Of a DNA stretch of 64,000 nt, positions 20,256 to 31,149 are shown in pieces. Positions within the stretch are counted from its first letter, which is position 1, and each line of letters begins with the position of its first letter. Origin of the DNA: an uncultured Clostridium sp. (lineage in GTDB: Bacteria; Bacillota; Clostridia; TANB77; CAG-508); assembly GCA_948469655.1 (NCBI GenBank), contig CAOKMF010000005.1:1-64000 (forward strand), in the 5' to 3' direction. Position numbers and translations under genes: made by a program. Below the pieces are notes generated by a model. The model had not been told where the DNA came from. It ran no database searches and worked only from the letters and a program-made list of their open reading frames with translations.

Positions 20256-20332
20256 AATTCACTACATATAACTAGACAAATTTCTACATTTATTATATAA
20301 TTTTTTTAACATATAATCCTATGGAGGAAAAA

Positions 20333-21659
20333 ATGATTGACACAAAAGAAGAATTAAAAACTACTGAAGTTTCTGACAAATTTTATAAAGCTAAAAAATT
20401 TAATAGTAAATTATTCCCTGTATATAAGATGTTTTCATGGGATTTACTATTTTATTATTCTGTAAGTTTTCTTTTCTTAACACAGACTAAGGGATTTTCT
20501 GTATCAGATGTACTCTTTACAGATGCATTATACAGAATTTTTAAACTTATATTTCAAATACCTTCTGTAAATATTGCAGATACAATTGGTATAAGAAAAA
20601 GTATTATATTTGGTAATATTTTAGTTAGTGCTAGTATTTTTATTGTAATTATATCAAAAAATCTATCTCACATTATAATTTCATATGCACTTATGGGATT
20701 TGGCTATGCAATAAAAGATTTATGTGATTCAATACTTCTTCGTGATTCAATAACAAACAAAGAACACCCTGGTACTGCATTTACAAATTTAGATGGAAAG
20801 GGTTCTGCATTTTGGTATTTTTTTGACGCAATCACAGCTATATCTTGTGGATTTTTATTTGTTTTTAATAATTACTTACCTATGTGCTTATGTTTAGGAA
20901 TGTGCATAATCTCGGCTCTTATCGCTTTCACTTTTAAGCAATATGAAGATTCAAACAAAAAGAAAAAAGTAGAAAAAACTGGAAGTTACAAAACGTATTT
21001 TAAAGATTTAAAAATAGTTTTTAGAAATATATTTAAGTCACATAGATTAAAAGCTCTCTTTCTATTTTCAGGAATGTTTGCTGGTATTTTATCACTTCGC
21101 TCTACTGTGGCAAGCAGTCTATTTACAGAAATAGGAGTAAAAGAAGAATATTTTGGAATTATATTTGCTGTACTTACATGCATCTCTGCAATATCTACGA
21201 AATATCAAAACATTTATCATAAAAAATTAAAAAACAAAGTATTAACATATTTTTCATTAATTTTCTCAGGTTCTTTCATTATTATAGGCTTAACTTCAAT
21301 AATTAGTAAAAATTATACATTTACATTAGTTATCGTAATCTTGCTCTATGCTATACAATATATTATAAAAGGACCTTATTATACTCTAATAAAAAGATAC
21401 TTAAATAGTTTTTCTAGTTCGTCTATGTCTACAAAAATTTACTCTGCAAATACTATTGTAGAAAGTCTATGTAGTGGAATTATGTGTTATCTAGCATCTA
21501 AGCTTTTAGAAGTTACTTCAACTAAATATAGCATAGCAATAATTCGGATGCATATTTTTCATTGCATTTATTTGGATTCTTGATTATATGAAAGATAAAA
21601 TCGGTTTAAAATCTGAAGAATATAAAAAATCTGATATTAATATAACAGAAGTTCATTAA
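20333..21659 (+). CDS. Major facilitator superfamily transporter
   Basis: A 441-residue polytopic membrane protein with about 12 hydrophobic segments and an MFS-type loop (ADTIGIRKSIIFGN) after TM2. The substrate is unknown. The ATG at 20333 has GGAGG five bases upstream. An in-frame CGG (21545-21547) in the last transmembrane helix needs a +1 shift (IIGCIFF). Without it, the helix and cytoplasmic tail are replaced by 12 residues. ATC GGT downstream is out of frame. Confidence 0.85.
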
Positions 21660-21680
21660 TATAAAAAAGGTAATATAGAA

Positions 21681-21710
21681 AAAAGTCTTAGGCAAAAACC
21701 TAAGACTTTT
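21681..21710. terminator. Bidirectional terminator between MFS gene and hup
   Basis: A perfect 12-base inverted repeat AAAAGTCTTAGG/CCTAAGACTTTT lies between convergent genes. Confidence 0.88.
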
Positions 21711-21722
21711 ATTTATCAGTTT

Positions 21723-21998
21723 TTATTTATTAACTAATTCTTTTAATGCTTTTCCAGCTTTGAATACTGGAGCTTTTGATGCTGGTATTTTAATTTCTTC
21801 TTTAGTTTGTGGGTTTCTTCCTTTTCTAGCTGCTCTTTTTCTAACTTCGAAAGATCCGAATCCAACTAATTGTACTTTGTCTCCTTTAACTAATGCTTCT
21901 GTTATAACTTCTGTTAAAGCATTTAAAGAAGCTTCTGCGCTTTTCTTAGTTGCTCCTGTCTTAGCAGCTATTGCTGCGATTAAATCAGATTTGTTCAT
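21723..21998 (-). CDS. hup: DNA-binding protein HU
   Basis: 91 residues: [15 protein letters not shown], the DNA-contact arm [13 protein letters not shown] and the end [12 protein letters not shown] define HU. It bends and compacts DNA. The gene is presumably highly expressed. TTC GGA at about 21848 is an out-of-frame CGG read normally, and no in-frame CGG exists. Confidence 0.97.
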   Translation of the reverse strand: MNKSDLIAAIAAKTGATKKSAEASLNALTEVITEALVKGDKVQLVGFGSFEVRKRAARKGRNPQTKEEIKIPASKAPVFKAGKALKELVNK

Positions 21999-22179
21999 TT
22001 AAATTTACCTCCTATAAAGATCTTTATGTAGGTGAATTACCCATTTATGTAGATGTAATTACCTACTAATATGATTATTCGTCAAATTTCTCTAAAATCC
22101 TTCTTTTTTTATTTTAATTTTTCTTTAAAACCCCTAAGTTTTCTTACATTCTTAAGTTTTTGTCTTTTTGTATTCACTT

Positions 22180-23832
22180 TTAAATTTCCTCTTTCTTATA
22201 TATACCAAGCCTTTCAAGTAATTTGCATAATTTTGTTCCATATGGTATCATAGCAAGTTCTTCTCTTGTAAATATTTTTAATGCTATTACAGAAATAAAG
22301 TATAATACAATTGCAAATAAAATTGAAATTATTGTAACAATTTTAGAAGCTCCTAAAATTCCGAAGTAAAATTCTATATAAAGTATAAGCGCATATGCTC
22401 ATTATTCCTGTAGCAGTAAGTGGTTTTACAACAAATTTTATCGGCTTTAAATCTAATTTTATCACTTTCTTAAGTATACCATAGCTAATTAAAAACACTG
22501 CTATATTATTTAGATTAGAACCTATTGCTGCTCCGTTTACTCCAATCCATGGTATTTGGATAAGTATTATATTTGAAATAATCTTTATAATCAATCCTGC
22601 AAATCCTGAAACAGCTGGTACTCTTATCTTACCTAGTCCTTGAAGTGCTCCATTTGCAGTTTGCGCAAGCACTGAAAATATAATTGTAAATGCACTTATT
22701 TGTAGAAGTAATGCTCCTGATGGTGCATTTGGAAAAATCAAATCTATTATTGGCTGTGCAAATACTGCCATTCCAAATGTAAAAGGAAGTCCTATTATCA
22801 TTGTAAGTAGCATAGAAAAAGATATCCTTTTTGATGCACTCCTTTTGTCTTTTTTTGCAATTGCTGCTGAAACTGTTGGGACTAATGCTGTTGAAAATGC
22901 TATATTAAATGATAAGGGAAGTGTTATAAGTGTATCCACTTTTCCACTAAGTATACCATATTGTATCTTAGCTTCCCCTTCTGACATAAATCTTTTTAAT
23001 ATTCTCGGAACTGTCATTGCATCTACGTTTTTATTTAAAGTAGACATTATTGCACTTAATGTTATAGGCAATGATACGAAAATTATTCTTTTAACAATTG
23101 ATAATGTACTTTCTGATTTTACATGTTCTACTCTCTCCCTAGTTTCAATATCTGCTTTTTTATGTATTTTATAATACATTCCTAAATATCCAAAACTCAA
23201 AAGGACTGATAGAGTAGTCGCAAGATTTGCTCCGAGCTGCCATAATTGTTACATTTGTACCATAGAAAAGTACTATGATTTCTACTACTGCAACTGTTAA
23301 TACAGTTTTAAAAATTTGCTCTAAAGTTTGAGACTTTGCAGTCGCAGAAATTCTATCTCTTCCATTAAAATATCCCCTCATTACTGATGCAATGCTTACA
23401 AAGAATATTGCCGGAGATAATGCAACTAATGTAAGCGCTGTTTCAGGTATTTGTAATATTACGTTTGAAATATAATCTGCGCCAAAGAATAATAAAAGTG
23501 TTCCAAATAATCCTATAACTCCAAATGTCATTAAACCTATTTTTAGTATTCTATTTGCTCCTCTTTTATCTCCGAATTGCAACTTTTTCTGATACTAGTT
23601 TTGATATAGCATTAGGTACACCTATAGATGAAATCGTAAGTAAAATTGCATATATTTGATATCCACCGCTATATATTGCATTACCTTCATCTCCAAAGCC
23701 TTCTCTATTAGTTAAATATACTCTATATACAAATCCTAATAGCTTTATTAATACTTGAGATACCATAAGTACTAGTACACTCTTCATAAAGCCTTCTGAC
23801 TTATTCTTTTTATTATTTAAATTATTATGCAT
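22180..23832 (-). CDS. SpoVB/MurJ-like lipid-linked oligosaccharide flippase
   Basis: 549 residues, MOP superfamily with about 14 transmembrane segments. The N-terminal GFMKSVLVLMVSQVLIKLLGFVYRVYLTN and SIGVPNAISKLVSEKVA match the SpoVB/YtgP group, which exports cell-wall or spore-cortex precursors. In-frame CGG at 23572 (AIGDKRG), 23232 (AAGANLATT) and 22361 (LLGILGAS) must be read with +1. Otherwise three short pieces result. AAC GGA, AGC GGT and CCG GCA are out of frame and unshifted. Confidence 0.88.
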
Positions 23833-23909
23833 CTGCTAAATTCCTTTTTTCTAAATATATTCTTAATTATATTATTATATTTATAAAATTTCAATATTTT
23901 ATAAGAAAA

Positions 23910-23950
23910 TTGTGCGTTAGCGGAATCAAAGCTTCTTTCGTAGTGTGTCT
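23910..23950. repeat. Short intergenic repeat R2, copy b
   Basis: The block GCGTTAGCGGAATCAAAGCTT is shared, with one mismatch, with the longer hairpin at 43988-44068. It lies upstream of the XRE gene, with no coding potential. Confidence 0.5.
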
Positions 23951-24016
23951 TGAATTTATGAGTTAACTTTTACTATATCGTGACTTACAAGGTTTATTCT
24001 TTAATGCTAATATATT

Positions 24017-24035
24017 TTTAACATACTAGGTTAAA
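24017..24035 (+). promoter_or_regulatory. Inverted-repeat operator upstream of XRE gene 1
   Basis: A perfect inverted repeat TTTAAC-N7-GTTAAA lies 29 bases before the ATG. The same repeat, with one spacer base changed, precedes the paralogous XRE gene at 48533. It is a likely autoregulatory site. Confidence 0.7.
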
Positions 24036-24063
24036 CTAACTAATATGTAAAGGAGGAAAATCT

Positions 24064-24399
24064 ATGGCATTAGATTACAAACTAATGGGTGAACGATTAA
24101 AAAAAGCTAGAATAAAAAAAGGATATACCCAAGAGAAATTAGCTGAAATTATGGATATTTCTGTTGCTTATATTAGCAGAGTTGAAAATGGCAAAGCTCA
24201 TATAAATTTAAAACGTTTGAATGAACTTTGCTCAATACTTAGAACTTCTGAAAGCTATATTTTAAATGGTGCATCAAATAATTCTAATTCTTATTTAAAT
24301 AGCGAACTTAACTCTATATTAAAAGACTGTTCTTCAGAAAAGAAAGAATTAATTTACCAAATTGCAACTATTATATCTGATAAAGATAATAAAAAGTAG
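24064..24399 (+). CDS. XRE-family transcriptional regulator 1
   Basis: 111 residues. An N-terminal Cro/C1-type helix-turn-helix (ERLKKARIKKGYTQEKLAEI, DISVAYISRVENGK) and a C-terminal helical region. Most residues are identical to the protein at 48533-48862, so the two are recent paralogues. AGGAGG precedes the ATG. It probably represses its own promoter through the adjacent inverted repeat. It has no CGG codon. Confidence 0.85.
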   Translation: MALDYKLMGERLKKARIKKGYTQEKLAEIMDISVAYISRVENGKAHINLKRLNELCSILRTSESYILNGASNNSNSYLNSELNSILKDCSSEKKELIYQIATIISDKDNKK

Positions 24400-24413
24400 A
24401 TAATTGATTGTAA

Positions 24414-24454
24414 CCATAAGGGTAGTAGAATATAAATATTTTACTACCCTTGTG
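24414..24454. terminator. Terminator after XRE gene 1
   Basis: A hairpin with arms CATAAGGGTAGTA/TACTACCCTTGTG, between convergent genes. Confidence 0.75.
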
Positions 24455-24468
24455 ATTTTATAACTTCC

Positions 24469-25947
24469 TTAACTATTGCTATTAATAAAATCTCTACCTC
24501 TATTTATTATATCTTTCATTGAACTTCCCTCTTGTTCTATTTCCATTTCATTATTCAAACTTGTATCTTCTATTGAATTATACCCTAAATTCATATACCA
24601 TGATATAATATATCCTGTAGGACTTGCAATAATTAATGGATTTTGATTTTCTTTTATACCTAGGCTTTCCATTTGAGTTTTATTTATTTCGTCAATTTTT
24701 GAAGTTAATGTATTAATTAAAGTATTATTATATTCATCTGTCATATCAGTTAATATGACTGCATTGTCATTTCCAATAGTTTTAATGTCTATATTCTCCT
24801 CAAAACTTTTAGTTATATCATAAGTATAATCATATATAATTTCGCTATTATTTGATTTAGTACCCATTCCAAATTTATAAGTTTCTTTTGCTATTTGAGA
24901 TGTTAAATTTGAATAATTAGCCTCAAAGTAAAATACATCTTTATTTTCTTCTTTAGATGTTATATATTCTATTTTATATGTGACTTCATTCTCTTTTGAA
25001 TTCTTTTTTAATATAAGTTTTTCTTGATTATTATCATTTTGAGTAGACATGACAATTTCATTATTATTTATAAATTCAATTTTAATTGTTACATAATTTA
25101 CAACTTCTAAAGTAATAATTCCATTTTTGTTAACAATTAATTTTAGTGCTTCTTCATTTGTAGATGGAACATTTCCTATCTTTTCCATAAACTTATTTGC
25201 TTCTTCTTTTGTAAGATATTTATTGTTTTCTAATTCTTGTAATATTTTTGTTGATATAGATTTTATTTCTTGATTATCTAATATTAATGCAAAACTGTTA
25301 TCATCAATTTTAGAATAGTTGTCTTCTGTTACATTTTCACTTATACTTGTTTTTAGTATTTGTAAAATATTTAAAACATCTTTTTTATCAATATTATTAT
25401 TATCTATAGCTAAAATAATTTTTTCGCTTCTATTTATTACAGATTCATTATCATCTTGGTTTAAAATATCTTTACTATCTTCTTTATCTGTCCTTATAGC
25501 TAAATACTTTGTTATTAGTATATTAGAAGTAATTCCATATAGGTCACCTGTCTTCACATATTCAATTGGAAATGAAACATCATCAGAATAATTTATTGAA
25601 ATTTCTTGTTCTGTTTTATTTTGCTTTTTATCAGTTTTACCTGAAAATGTAATATTTAAATCATTTACTAATTTTGAAATTTTCTCATCTATTGGTGCTT
25701 TTACAGAAACAGTCAATTTTCCTTCACTTTCATAAGGTGTTTCTTCTGTTTTTAGAAAATACTCTTCTAGCTCTTTATTTTCAAAGTTTGACAATTTTTC
25801 TTGTACTTGTCCTATATATTTATAAAATAACTGTTCATCTGATTTTAAAAAGTCTGTCATAGCATATGCAAATATAGTTCCTCCTATTGCTAAAATTAAA
25901 GCTACAACTATCGCTATAAATATTATTAATATCTTTTTACTTTTCAT
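24469..25947 (-). CDS. Membrane-anchored extracytoplasmic protein, unknown
   Basis: 492 residues. A short cytoplasmic KSKK tail and one N-terminal transmembrane helix (about 6-28) are followed by a long, asparagine- and glutamate-rich extracellular domain with several repeats of the type KIILAIDNNNIDKK. I do not recognise a catalytic motif. It is monocistronic. There is no in-frame CGG. Confidence 0.65.
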   Translation of the reverse strand: MKSKKILIIFIAIVVALILAIGGTIFAYAMTDFLKSDEQLFYKYIGQVQEKLSNFENKELEEYFLKTEETPYESEGKLTVSVKAPIDEKISKLVNDLNITFSGKTDKKQNKTEQEISINYSDDVSFPIEYVKTGDLYGITSNILITKYLAIRTDKEDSKDILNQDDNESVINRSEKIILAIDNNNIDKKDVLNILQILKTSISENVTEDNYSKIDDNSFALILDNQEIKSISTKILQELENNKYLTKEEANKFMEKIGNVPSTNEEALKLIVNKNGIITLEVVNYVTIKIEFINNNEIVMSTQNDNNQEKLILKKNSKENEVTYKIEYITSKEENKDVFYFEANYSNLTSQIAKETYKFGMGTKSNNSEIIYDYTYDITKSFEENIDIKTIGNDNAVILTDMTDEYNNTLINTLTSKIDEINKTQMESLGIKENQNPLIIASPTGYIISWYMNLGYNSIEDTSLNNEMEIEQEGSSMKDIINRGRDFINSNS

Positions 25948-26079
25948 ATTTTCCCCTCTTCATTATTTATTATATAATATATTATCATAACAGCATATAA
26001 AAGTCGATACATATTTTTTATATTTTTTAATTAATAATATCTTTACAAAATGTTTTAAAAATGTTATCATATATGTATT

Positions 26080-26162
26080 GCCCGAGTGGCGGAACTGGCA
26101 GACGCACACGACTCAAAATCGTGCGGGAAACCATGCGGGTTCGAGTCCCGCCTTGGGCACCA
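26080..26162 (+). tRNA. tRNA-Leu (anticodon CAA)
   Basis: An 83-base class II tRNA with an encoded CCA end. The acceptor arms GCCCGAG/CTTGGGC pair, the anticodon loop is CTCAAAA (anticodon CAA), and a long variable arm and GGTTCGAGTCC T-arm are present. It reads UUG. Repeat R3a begins at the base after CCA. Confidence 0.95.
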
Positions 26163-26300
26163 CGTCGCAATTGGCCTAAGTGGTCAATTGACTTTTGTTT
26201 CACAAAGCAATTAAGACCATTAGACCATTGCTCCTTGTTTCGAGAAAAATTATCACTTCGTTCAACTTTTCTCGATTCAGCGGTTGTCTATTTTGTGACG
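26163..26300 (+). repeat. Palindromic repeat R3, copy a, abutting tRNA-Leu
   Basis: About 138 bases bounded by CGTCGCAA and TTGTGACG (inverted, one mismatch). It contains TGGCCTAAGTGGTC and a stem-loop CGAGAAAAATTATCACTTCGTTC. It starts immediately after the tRNA CCA. A diverged copy in the same position relative to tmRNA lies at 47876-47982. Confidence 0.7.
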
Positions 26301-26337
26301 TTGCTAATACAAGATTTTTAAAAGGGGTGAATTTATT

Positions 26338-26715
26338 ATGGCAAGCGAAGATTACGCAAATAAAGTAAAAAGATTACTTGGTCTTTGTATCTTAGGTGCA
26401 ATTCTAGGTGTCGTTGGTATTTTACTTGCAGATGTTGAAAGAGGATATGAAAGCATTAAAATAGCAATGGCAATAGTAGATGGAATAATTCTTGTAGCAC
26501 TACTTGTTTTATCTTACATATTTTCTAAAAAACAAAAACTTGCAGGACCAATACTTGGAATTATTTTAGGTGCTTTAGATATCCTACATCTTTCTGTATA
26601 TGGAATTATCTTTGGTATCTACATAATTATCCACTGTGCATCAATGTGTAAAGATATAAGCGCACTAAATAAGAGCGAAAATAAAACAGAAGAACCTATA
26701 AAAGAAAATTTATAA
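26338..26715 (+). CDS. Small polytopic membrane protein
   Basis: 125 residues with about four transmembrane helices and a polar C-terminus (NKSENKTEEPIKENL). I do not recognise the family. The GGGG of AAAAGGGGTGAATTTATT serves as ribosome site. It is monocistronic, lying between R3a and a bidirectional terminator. It has no CGG. Confidence 0.65.
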   Translation: MASEDYANKVKRLLGLCILGAILGVVGILLADVERGYESIKIAMAIVDGIILVALLVLSYIFSKKQKLAGPILGIILGALDILHLSVYGIIFGIYIIIHCASMCKDISALNKSENKTEEPIKENL

Positions 26716-26727
26716 TAATGATACTAG

Positions 26728-26758
26728 AAAACTGCCTATTTAAATAGGTAGTTTTTTT
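26728..26758. terminator. Bidirectional terminator between 26338 gene and dprA
   Basis: AAAACTGCCTATTT/AAATAGGTAGTTTT forms a nearly perfect hairpin with T runs. It overlaps the dprA stop codon. Confidence 0.8.
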
Positions 26759-27418
26759 ATGCAATTGGAAATATTCCATTATATTCTTCCAATATATCAA
26801 ATATATTTTCCGTTAGCTTTGCACCTTGTCTTATTAAATCATTTGTCCCCTTCGAATTATTTGATAATACATTTCCGAGGAACTGCAAAGACATCTTTTC
26901 CCTGCTCTAATGCAAATTCAGCCGTTATTAAGCTTCCGCTTCTTTTTGGTGCTTCTGTAACTACAATACCTGAACTAAGCCCACTAATTATCCTATTTCT
27001 TCTTGGAAAATTTATTGGGAGTGGTGGCTCGTCTATATCATATTCTGTGATAACCGCTCCCCCACCATTTACTATATCTAAAAATAGCTTCTTATTTTCT
27101 TCTGGATAAATATGCCCGAAACCCACTTCCTAAGACAGCAATAGTTTTTCCTTTTGCCATTAGCGTACCAATATGCGCTTCTGTATCAATTCCTCTTGCC
27201 ATTCCACTAATTACATTTATTCCATGTTTTGCAAGTCCATATGCTAAACTTTTTGTTATATCTTTCCCATACATACTTGCCATTCTTGTCCCAACAATTC
27301 CTATTCCAAACTCATTTAATATTTTTTCATCTCCTATAACATATAATTTCTCTGGTGGGTCATAAACATTTTTTAAGCTCTCTGGATAATCGTTATCTCC
27401 TATTTTTATAATTTTCAT
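26757..27418 (-). CDS. dprA: DNA-processing protein DprA (short form)
   Basis: 219 residues, only the Rossmann-like core that loads RecA on single-stranded DNA: GIVGTRMASMYG, VISGMARGIDTEAH, AVLGSGFG, NFPRRNRIISGLS, SGSLITAEFAL and VFAVPGN. The N-terminal SAM-like and C-terminal winged-helix domains of long DprA are missing. In-frame CGG at 27116 (a rare CGGG, SGFGHIYP) and 26875 (VPGNV) must be read with +1. ACG GCT, AGC GGA and GCG GTT are out of frame and unshifted. Confidence 0.9.
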
Positions 27419-27460
27419 AAATAATCTTCCTTTCTAAAATACATACTCCCTTTATGCAAC

Positions 27461-27494
27461 AAAAAGAGACCTTGTATTTTTATACAAAATCTCT
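27461..27494 (-). terminator. Terminator after folD
   Basis: On the reverse strand AGAGATTTTGTA/TACAAGGTCTCT is followed by a T run. Confidence 0.75.
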
Positions 27495-27521
27495 CCAATC
27501 TTAAAAAATTATATATCTAAC

Positions 27522-28365
27522 TTAATTTAAATTTTTAGCAGCCTTTACAATATTTGTCATAAGCATTGCCACGGTCATAGGCCCTACCCCCCCAGGTACT
27601 GGCGTTATGAATGACGCTTTTTCTTTTACATTTTCAAAATCTACATCTCCAAATATTCCGCTCGTCAGTTCTATTAATTCCAACATCAATTACAACTGCT
27701 CCGTTTCTTTATCATATCTTCTGTTACGAAATATTTTTTACCTACTGCAGCAATTACTATATCTGCATCTTTTGTAATCTCTTTTAACTCTTTAGTTTTC
27801 GAATGGCATATCGTAACTGTTGCATTTTGATTTAATAAGCTAAGTGCCATAGGTTTTCCAACTATATTGCTTCTTCCGAATTACTACTGCATTTTTTCCG
27901 TCTAAATCTATGTTATATTCTTCAAACATTTTCATTATACCGATGTGGTGTACATGATACAAAAGTATCTTGATTTAAACAAAGTCTTCCAACATTATAT
28001 GGGTTAAAACCATCTACATCTTTTTCAGGAGATATTCTCCTAAATGCTTCTTGAATGTCTAAATGCTTTGGTATTGGACTTTGAAGAAGTATTCCTGATA
28101 TATCTTTTCTCTCATTTAAGCTATCTATTATACTTAATAACTCCTTCATAGTTATATTCTCGTCAAGCAATGCTTCTTCATATTCTATCCCAAGTTCTTT
28201 GCAAGCATTATTTTTACTCTTTACATATGTAAGAGATGCTGGGTCAGAACCAACAAGTATTACTGCAAACTTTGGAATTATTCCTTCTTCTCTTAGCTTT
28301 TCAACTTCATTTTTCAAATTTTCTCTAACCTTTTTTGCAAGTGCTTTTCCATCAATTATTTCCAT
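27522..28365 (-). CDS. folD: Bifunctional methylene-THF dehydrogenase/cyclohydrolase
   Basis: 279 residues. It interconverts 5,10-methylene-, methenyl- and 10-formyl-tetrahydrofolate. The catalytic lysine is in [15 protein letters not shown], then [17 protein letters not shown] and [14 protein letters not shown]. Four in-frame CGG codons (27940 CTPHGI, 27876 [11 protein letters not shown], 27701 KKGAVV, 27658 DEGIFGDV) must be read with +1. All four restore family glycines, including the NADP-loop GRS. GAC GGA at 27897 is out of frame and unshifted. It supplies formyl-THF for Fmt (35361-36300). Confidence 0.95.
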
Positions 28366-28386
28366 TTTTATTACCTTCCATTATTT

Positions 28387-29824
28387 CTAATATTGTCTGC
28401 CCCATATAACTTGGTACTTACTAGGCTTACCACAGCACACACAAGTATCTGATAAATGTTCTTCTTCAAATGGTATGCACCTTGACTTAGCAGATGTTAA
28501 TTCTTTTATCTTCTCTTCACAAGCTTCGTCTCCACACCACATAGCTTTTATAAATCCTTGATTTTCATTTATATTTTTTTCAAATTCTTCTAAATTAGTT
28601 GCTATACTTGTTTTTTCTTCTTGTCTTTTTTTACAAATCTCATACATGTTTTTTTGTATATCTTCTAATGTCCTTGAAATTTCATTTTCTAATTCTTTAA
28701 GATTTACTTCTTTTTTCTCTAATGTATCTCTTCTTACAATTATACATTTTCCGGTTTTCTATATCTCTTGGTCCTATTTCTATTCTAACAGGTATACCTT
28801 TTAATTCGCATTCATTAAACTTATATCCAGGTGTTACTTCATCCCTTGCGTCCAATTCTACCCTAAAGCTTTTTTTCAAAATATCTCTTAACTCTTCTGC
28901 TTTTTCTATTACACCTTCTTTATGCATTGCAATAGGTATAATTTTTACTTGTACTGGAGCTACTTTTGGTGGAAGCTTTAGCCCTCTTTCATCACCATGA
29001 GCCATTATTATAGCGCCTATTAGTCTTGTTGTACTTCCCCATGAAGTTTGATATGCATATTCTTCTTTTCCTTCTCTATTTTGGAATTTAATTTCAAAAG
29101 GTTTAGTAAAATTTTGTCCAAAATAATGTGAAGTTGCTGTTTGAAGTGCCTTGCCATCATGCATTAAAGTTTCTATTGTATATGTTGCATCTGCTCCAGA
29201 AAATTTTTCTGATTCAGTCTTTTTTCCTTTAATAACTGGAATTGCAAGTAAATCTTCTACAACTTTTGCATATATTTCAAGCATTTGCATAGTTCTTTCT
29301 TCTGCTTCTTCTTTTGTTTCATGTATTGTATGTCCCTCTTGCCATAAAAATTCACGAGAACGCAAAAATGGTCTTGTTTCTTTTTCCCATCTTAAAACAC
29401 TACACCATTGATTATACACAAAAGGTAAATCTCTCCAAGATTTTAACCATTTTGAATACACTTTAGAAAATATCGTTTCAGAAGTAGGTCTTATAACTAA
29501 CTTTTCATCTAGTTTTTCTCCCCCAGCTTCTGTAACAAATGCAACTTCTGGTGCAAAACCTTCAACATGGTCTTTTTCTTTTTGAAGTAAGCTTTCAGGT
29601 ATAAGCATTGGGAAATATACATTTTGCACTCCCGATTCTTTAAACAATTTATCTGTATAATCTCTTATATTTTCCCATATTGCAAACCCATAAGGCTTAA
29701 TCGCAATACATCCTTTCGTATCTGTATAATCTGCAAGTTCTGCTTTTCTTACAATATCTGTATACCAATTTGCAAAATCTTCGTCTATATTTGCTATATC
29801 TTTTACAAATTCTTTATCAGCCAT
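28387..29824 (-). CDS. proS: Prolyl-tRNA synthetase (archaeal/eukaryote-like type)
   Basis: 478 residues. Class II motifs are visible: [30 protein letters not shown], and the C-terminal anticodon domain with a cysteine-containing zinc tail (CVCCGK). The in-frame CGG (28751-28753) in [15 protein letters not shown] needs +1, and otherwise the last ~125 residues including the zinc domain are lost. The start at 29824 has GGAGG upstream. The ORF could extend to 29845, but without a ribosome site. It directly follows the DUF4364 gene. Confidence 0.95.
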
Positions 29825-29825
29825 T

Positions 29826-30422
29826 TTAATTTTCCTCCATTCCAAATTCCATTTGTTCTTCTTTTGTTTCTTCTTCGTCTTCTATTATTTCTTCATTTAA
29901 CATTTCAATAACTTTCGGGTATATTTCTTTTGTATTTTCTTCCCAATTTCTAACTATCTTAACTGCTTGCTCTCTTGAGTTCGCTAAAGTTTGAATTTCA
30001 AATACTGTCACATTATTTTCTATAATCTTACACTTTACTATAAATTCGTTTTCAGATAACGGAGTAAATTCTGCTTTAATTGCTGACTCACTCTGTATAT
30101 CTCTTAATTCACCTTTAACGTTCTTATCTACTTTAGCTTTAATTATTCCGTGGTAACATATCTAAGGTTAAGCTTAATGTATTAACTCCGGTCTTTTGTT
30201 ATTTCATAAACTTCACTATCTTCTTTTTCATATGCGATTATATATCCGGTCTTCTATCAAGTCTAACAAAAATTGCTGGAAATAAAAATAGTTCATATCT
30301 TGTATAGATAAAACAAGCCTATAAAGTGAGTCATTGTTTATTGGCTTATTTATTATTGATAATAAATATAATATTAACACTTTATTTTCTGCTAGTGTTT
30401 CATTATCCGCACCAAGTTTCAC
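29826..30422 (-). CDS. DUF4364 family protein
   Basis: 197 residues from a GTG start at 30422 with AAGGA upstream. An in-frame ATG at 30461 inside engB would add 13 residues. The N-terminal winged-helix-like region ([17 protein letters not shown]) and the rest match the DUF4364 pattern, whose function is unknown. Three in-frame CGG codons (30246 LIEDGYIIAY, 30188 TKDGVNTL, 30148 LPGIIKA) must be read with +1. The last codon of the gene is followed one base later by proS, so they are coupled. Confidence 0.82.
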
Positions 30423-30439
30423 TATTCTTTCATTCCTTT

Positions 30440-31018
30440 CTAAAAACCTATATGTTTCCAAACTTCTTCCGAATACATTCTTCTCTCAGCAGAAAAAGGT
30501 AAAATAATTTCGTCTTCTTCTAAGCCTAATTCTTCTTTAAGTTCAAGAACCCTATCGTTAACCTTTGTCACAGCAATTTTATCTGCTTTATTTGCAATTA
30601 TCAAATATGGTTTATTTGTACTTTTTATATACTCATACATTATCTTATCGTTTTCTGTAGGCTTATGCCTAATATCTAATATAAGTATAATTAAATCAAT
30701 ATTTTCTCTTGAAAATAAATATTCTTCAATAAATTTTCCGAACTTGTTCTTGCTCCTTTTTTGACATCTTACTATACCCGTAACCGGGCAGATCAACAAA
30801 GTAAAATGTTTCATCTATATTATAAAAATTTATTTGTCTTGTCTTACCGTGGCTCACTACTGGTTCTTGCTAAAGCTTTTCTATTTATTAAAGTGTTTAT
30901 AAATGACGATTTTCCGCACATTTGATTTACCTGCAAGTACAACTTCAGGTAGATTTTTATTTGGGTATTGCTTTTTACTTACTGCAGATATTTCAAACTT
31001 TGGGCTTTTTACTATCAT
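30440..31018 (-). CDS. engB: Ribosome biogenesis GTP-binding protein YsxC/EngB
   Basis: 191 residues. An essential GTPase of 50S assembly in Firmicutes. G1 is AGKSNVGKSS, G2 is [11 protein letters not shown]3 is DLPGYGYSK and G4 is NKAD. Three in-frame CGG codons (30914 in the G1 P-loop, 30847 in G2, 30738 [11 protein letters not shown]) must be read with +1. Straight translation would produce no P-loop protein at all. CCC GGT and TAC GGG in G3, and TCG GAA near the end, are out of frame and unshifted. Confidence 0.95.
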
Positions 31019-31149
31019 TTCTTCACCACTTTTCTTATTAAAGTATCAAAACGCTAAATATATTTTTTTAAAAAACAAGTTCGACCTTACTTGCTTTCCC
31101 ACTGCAACCAATGTCAATTCGTATATGAATTTTAATAAGCAATTAAATT

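Noticed and set aside
26061..26321. Open frame across tRNA-Leu and repeat R3a
   Set aside because: The sequence is accounted for by the tRNA cloverleaf and the palindromic repeat. No ribosome site is present.
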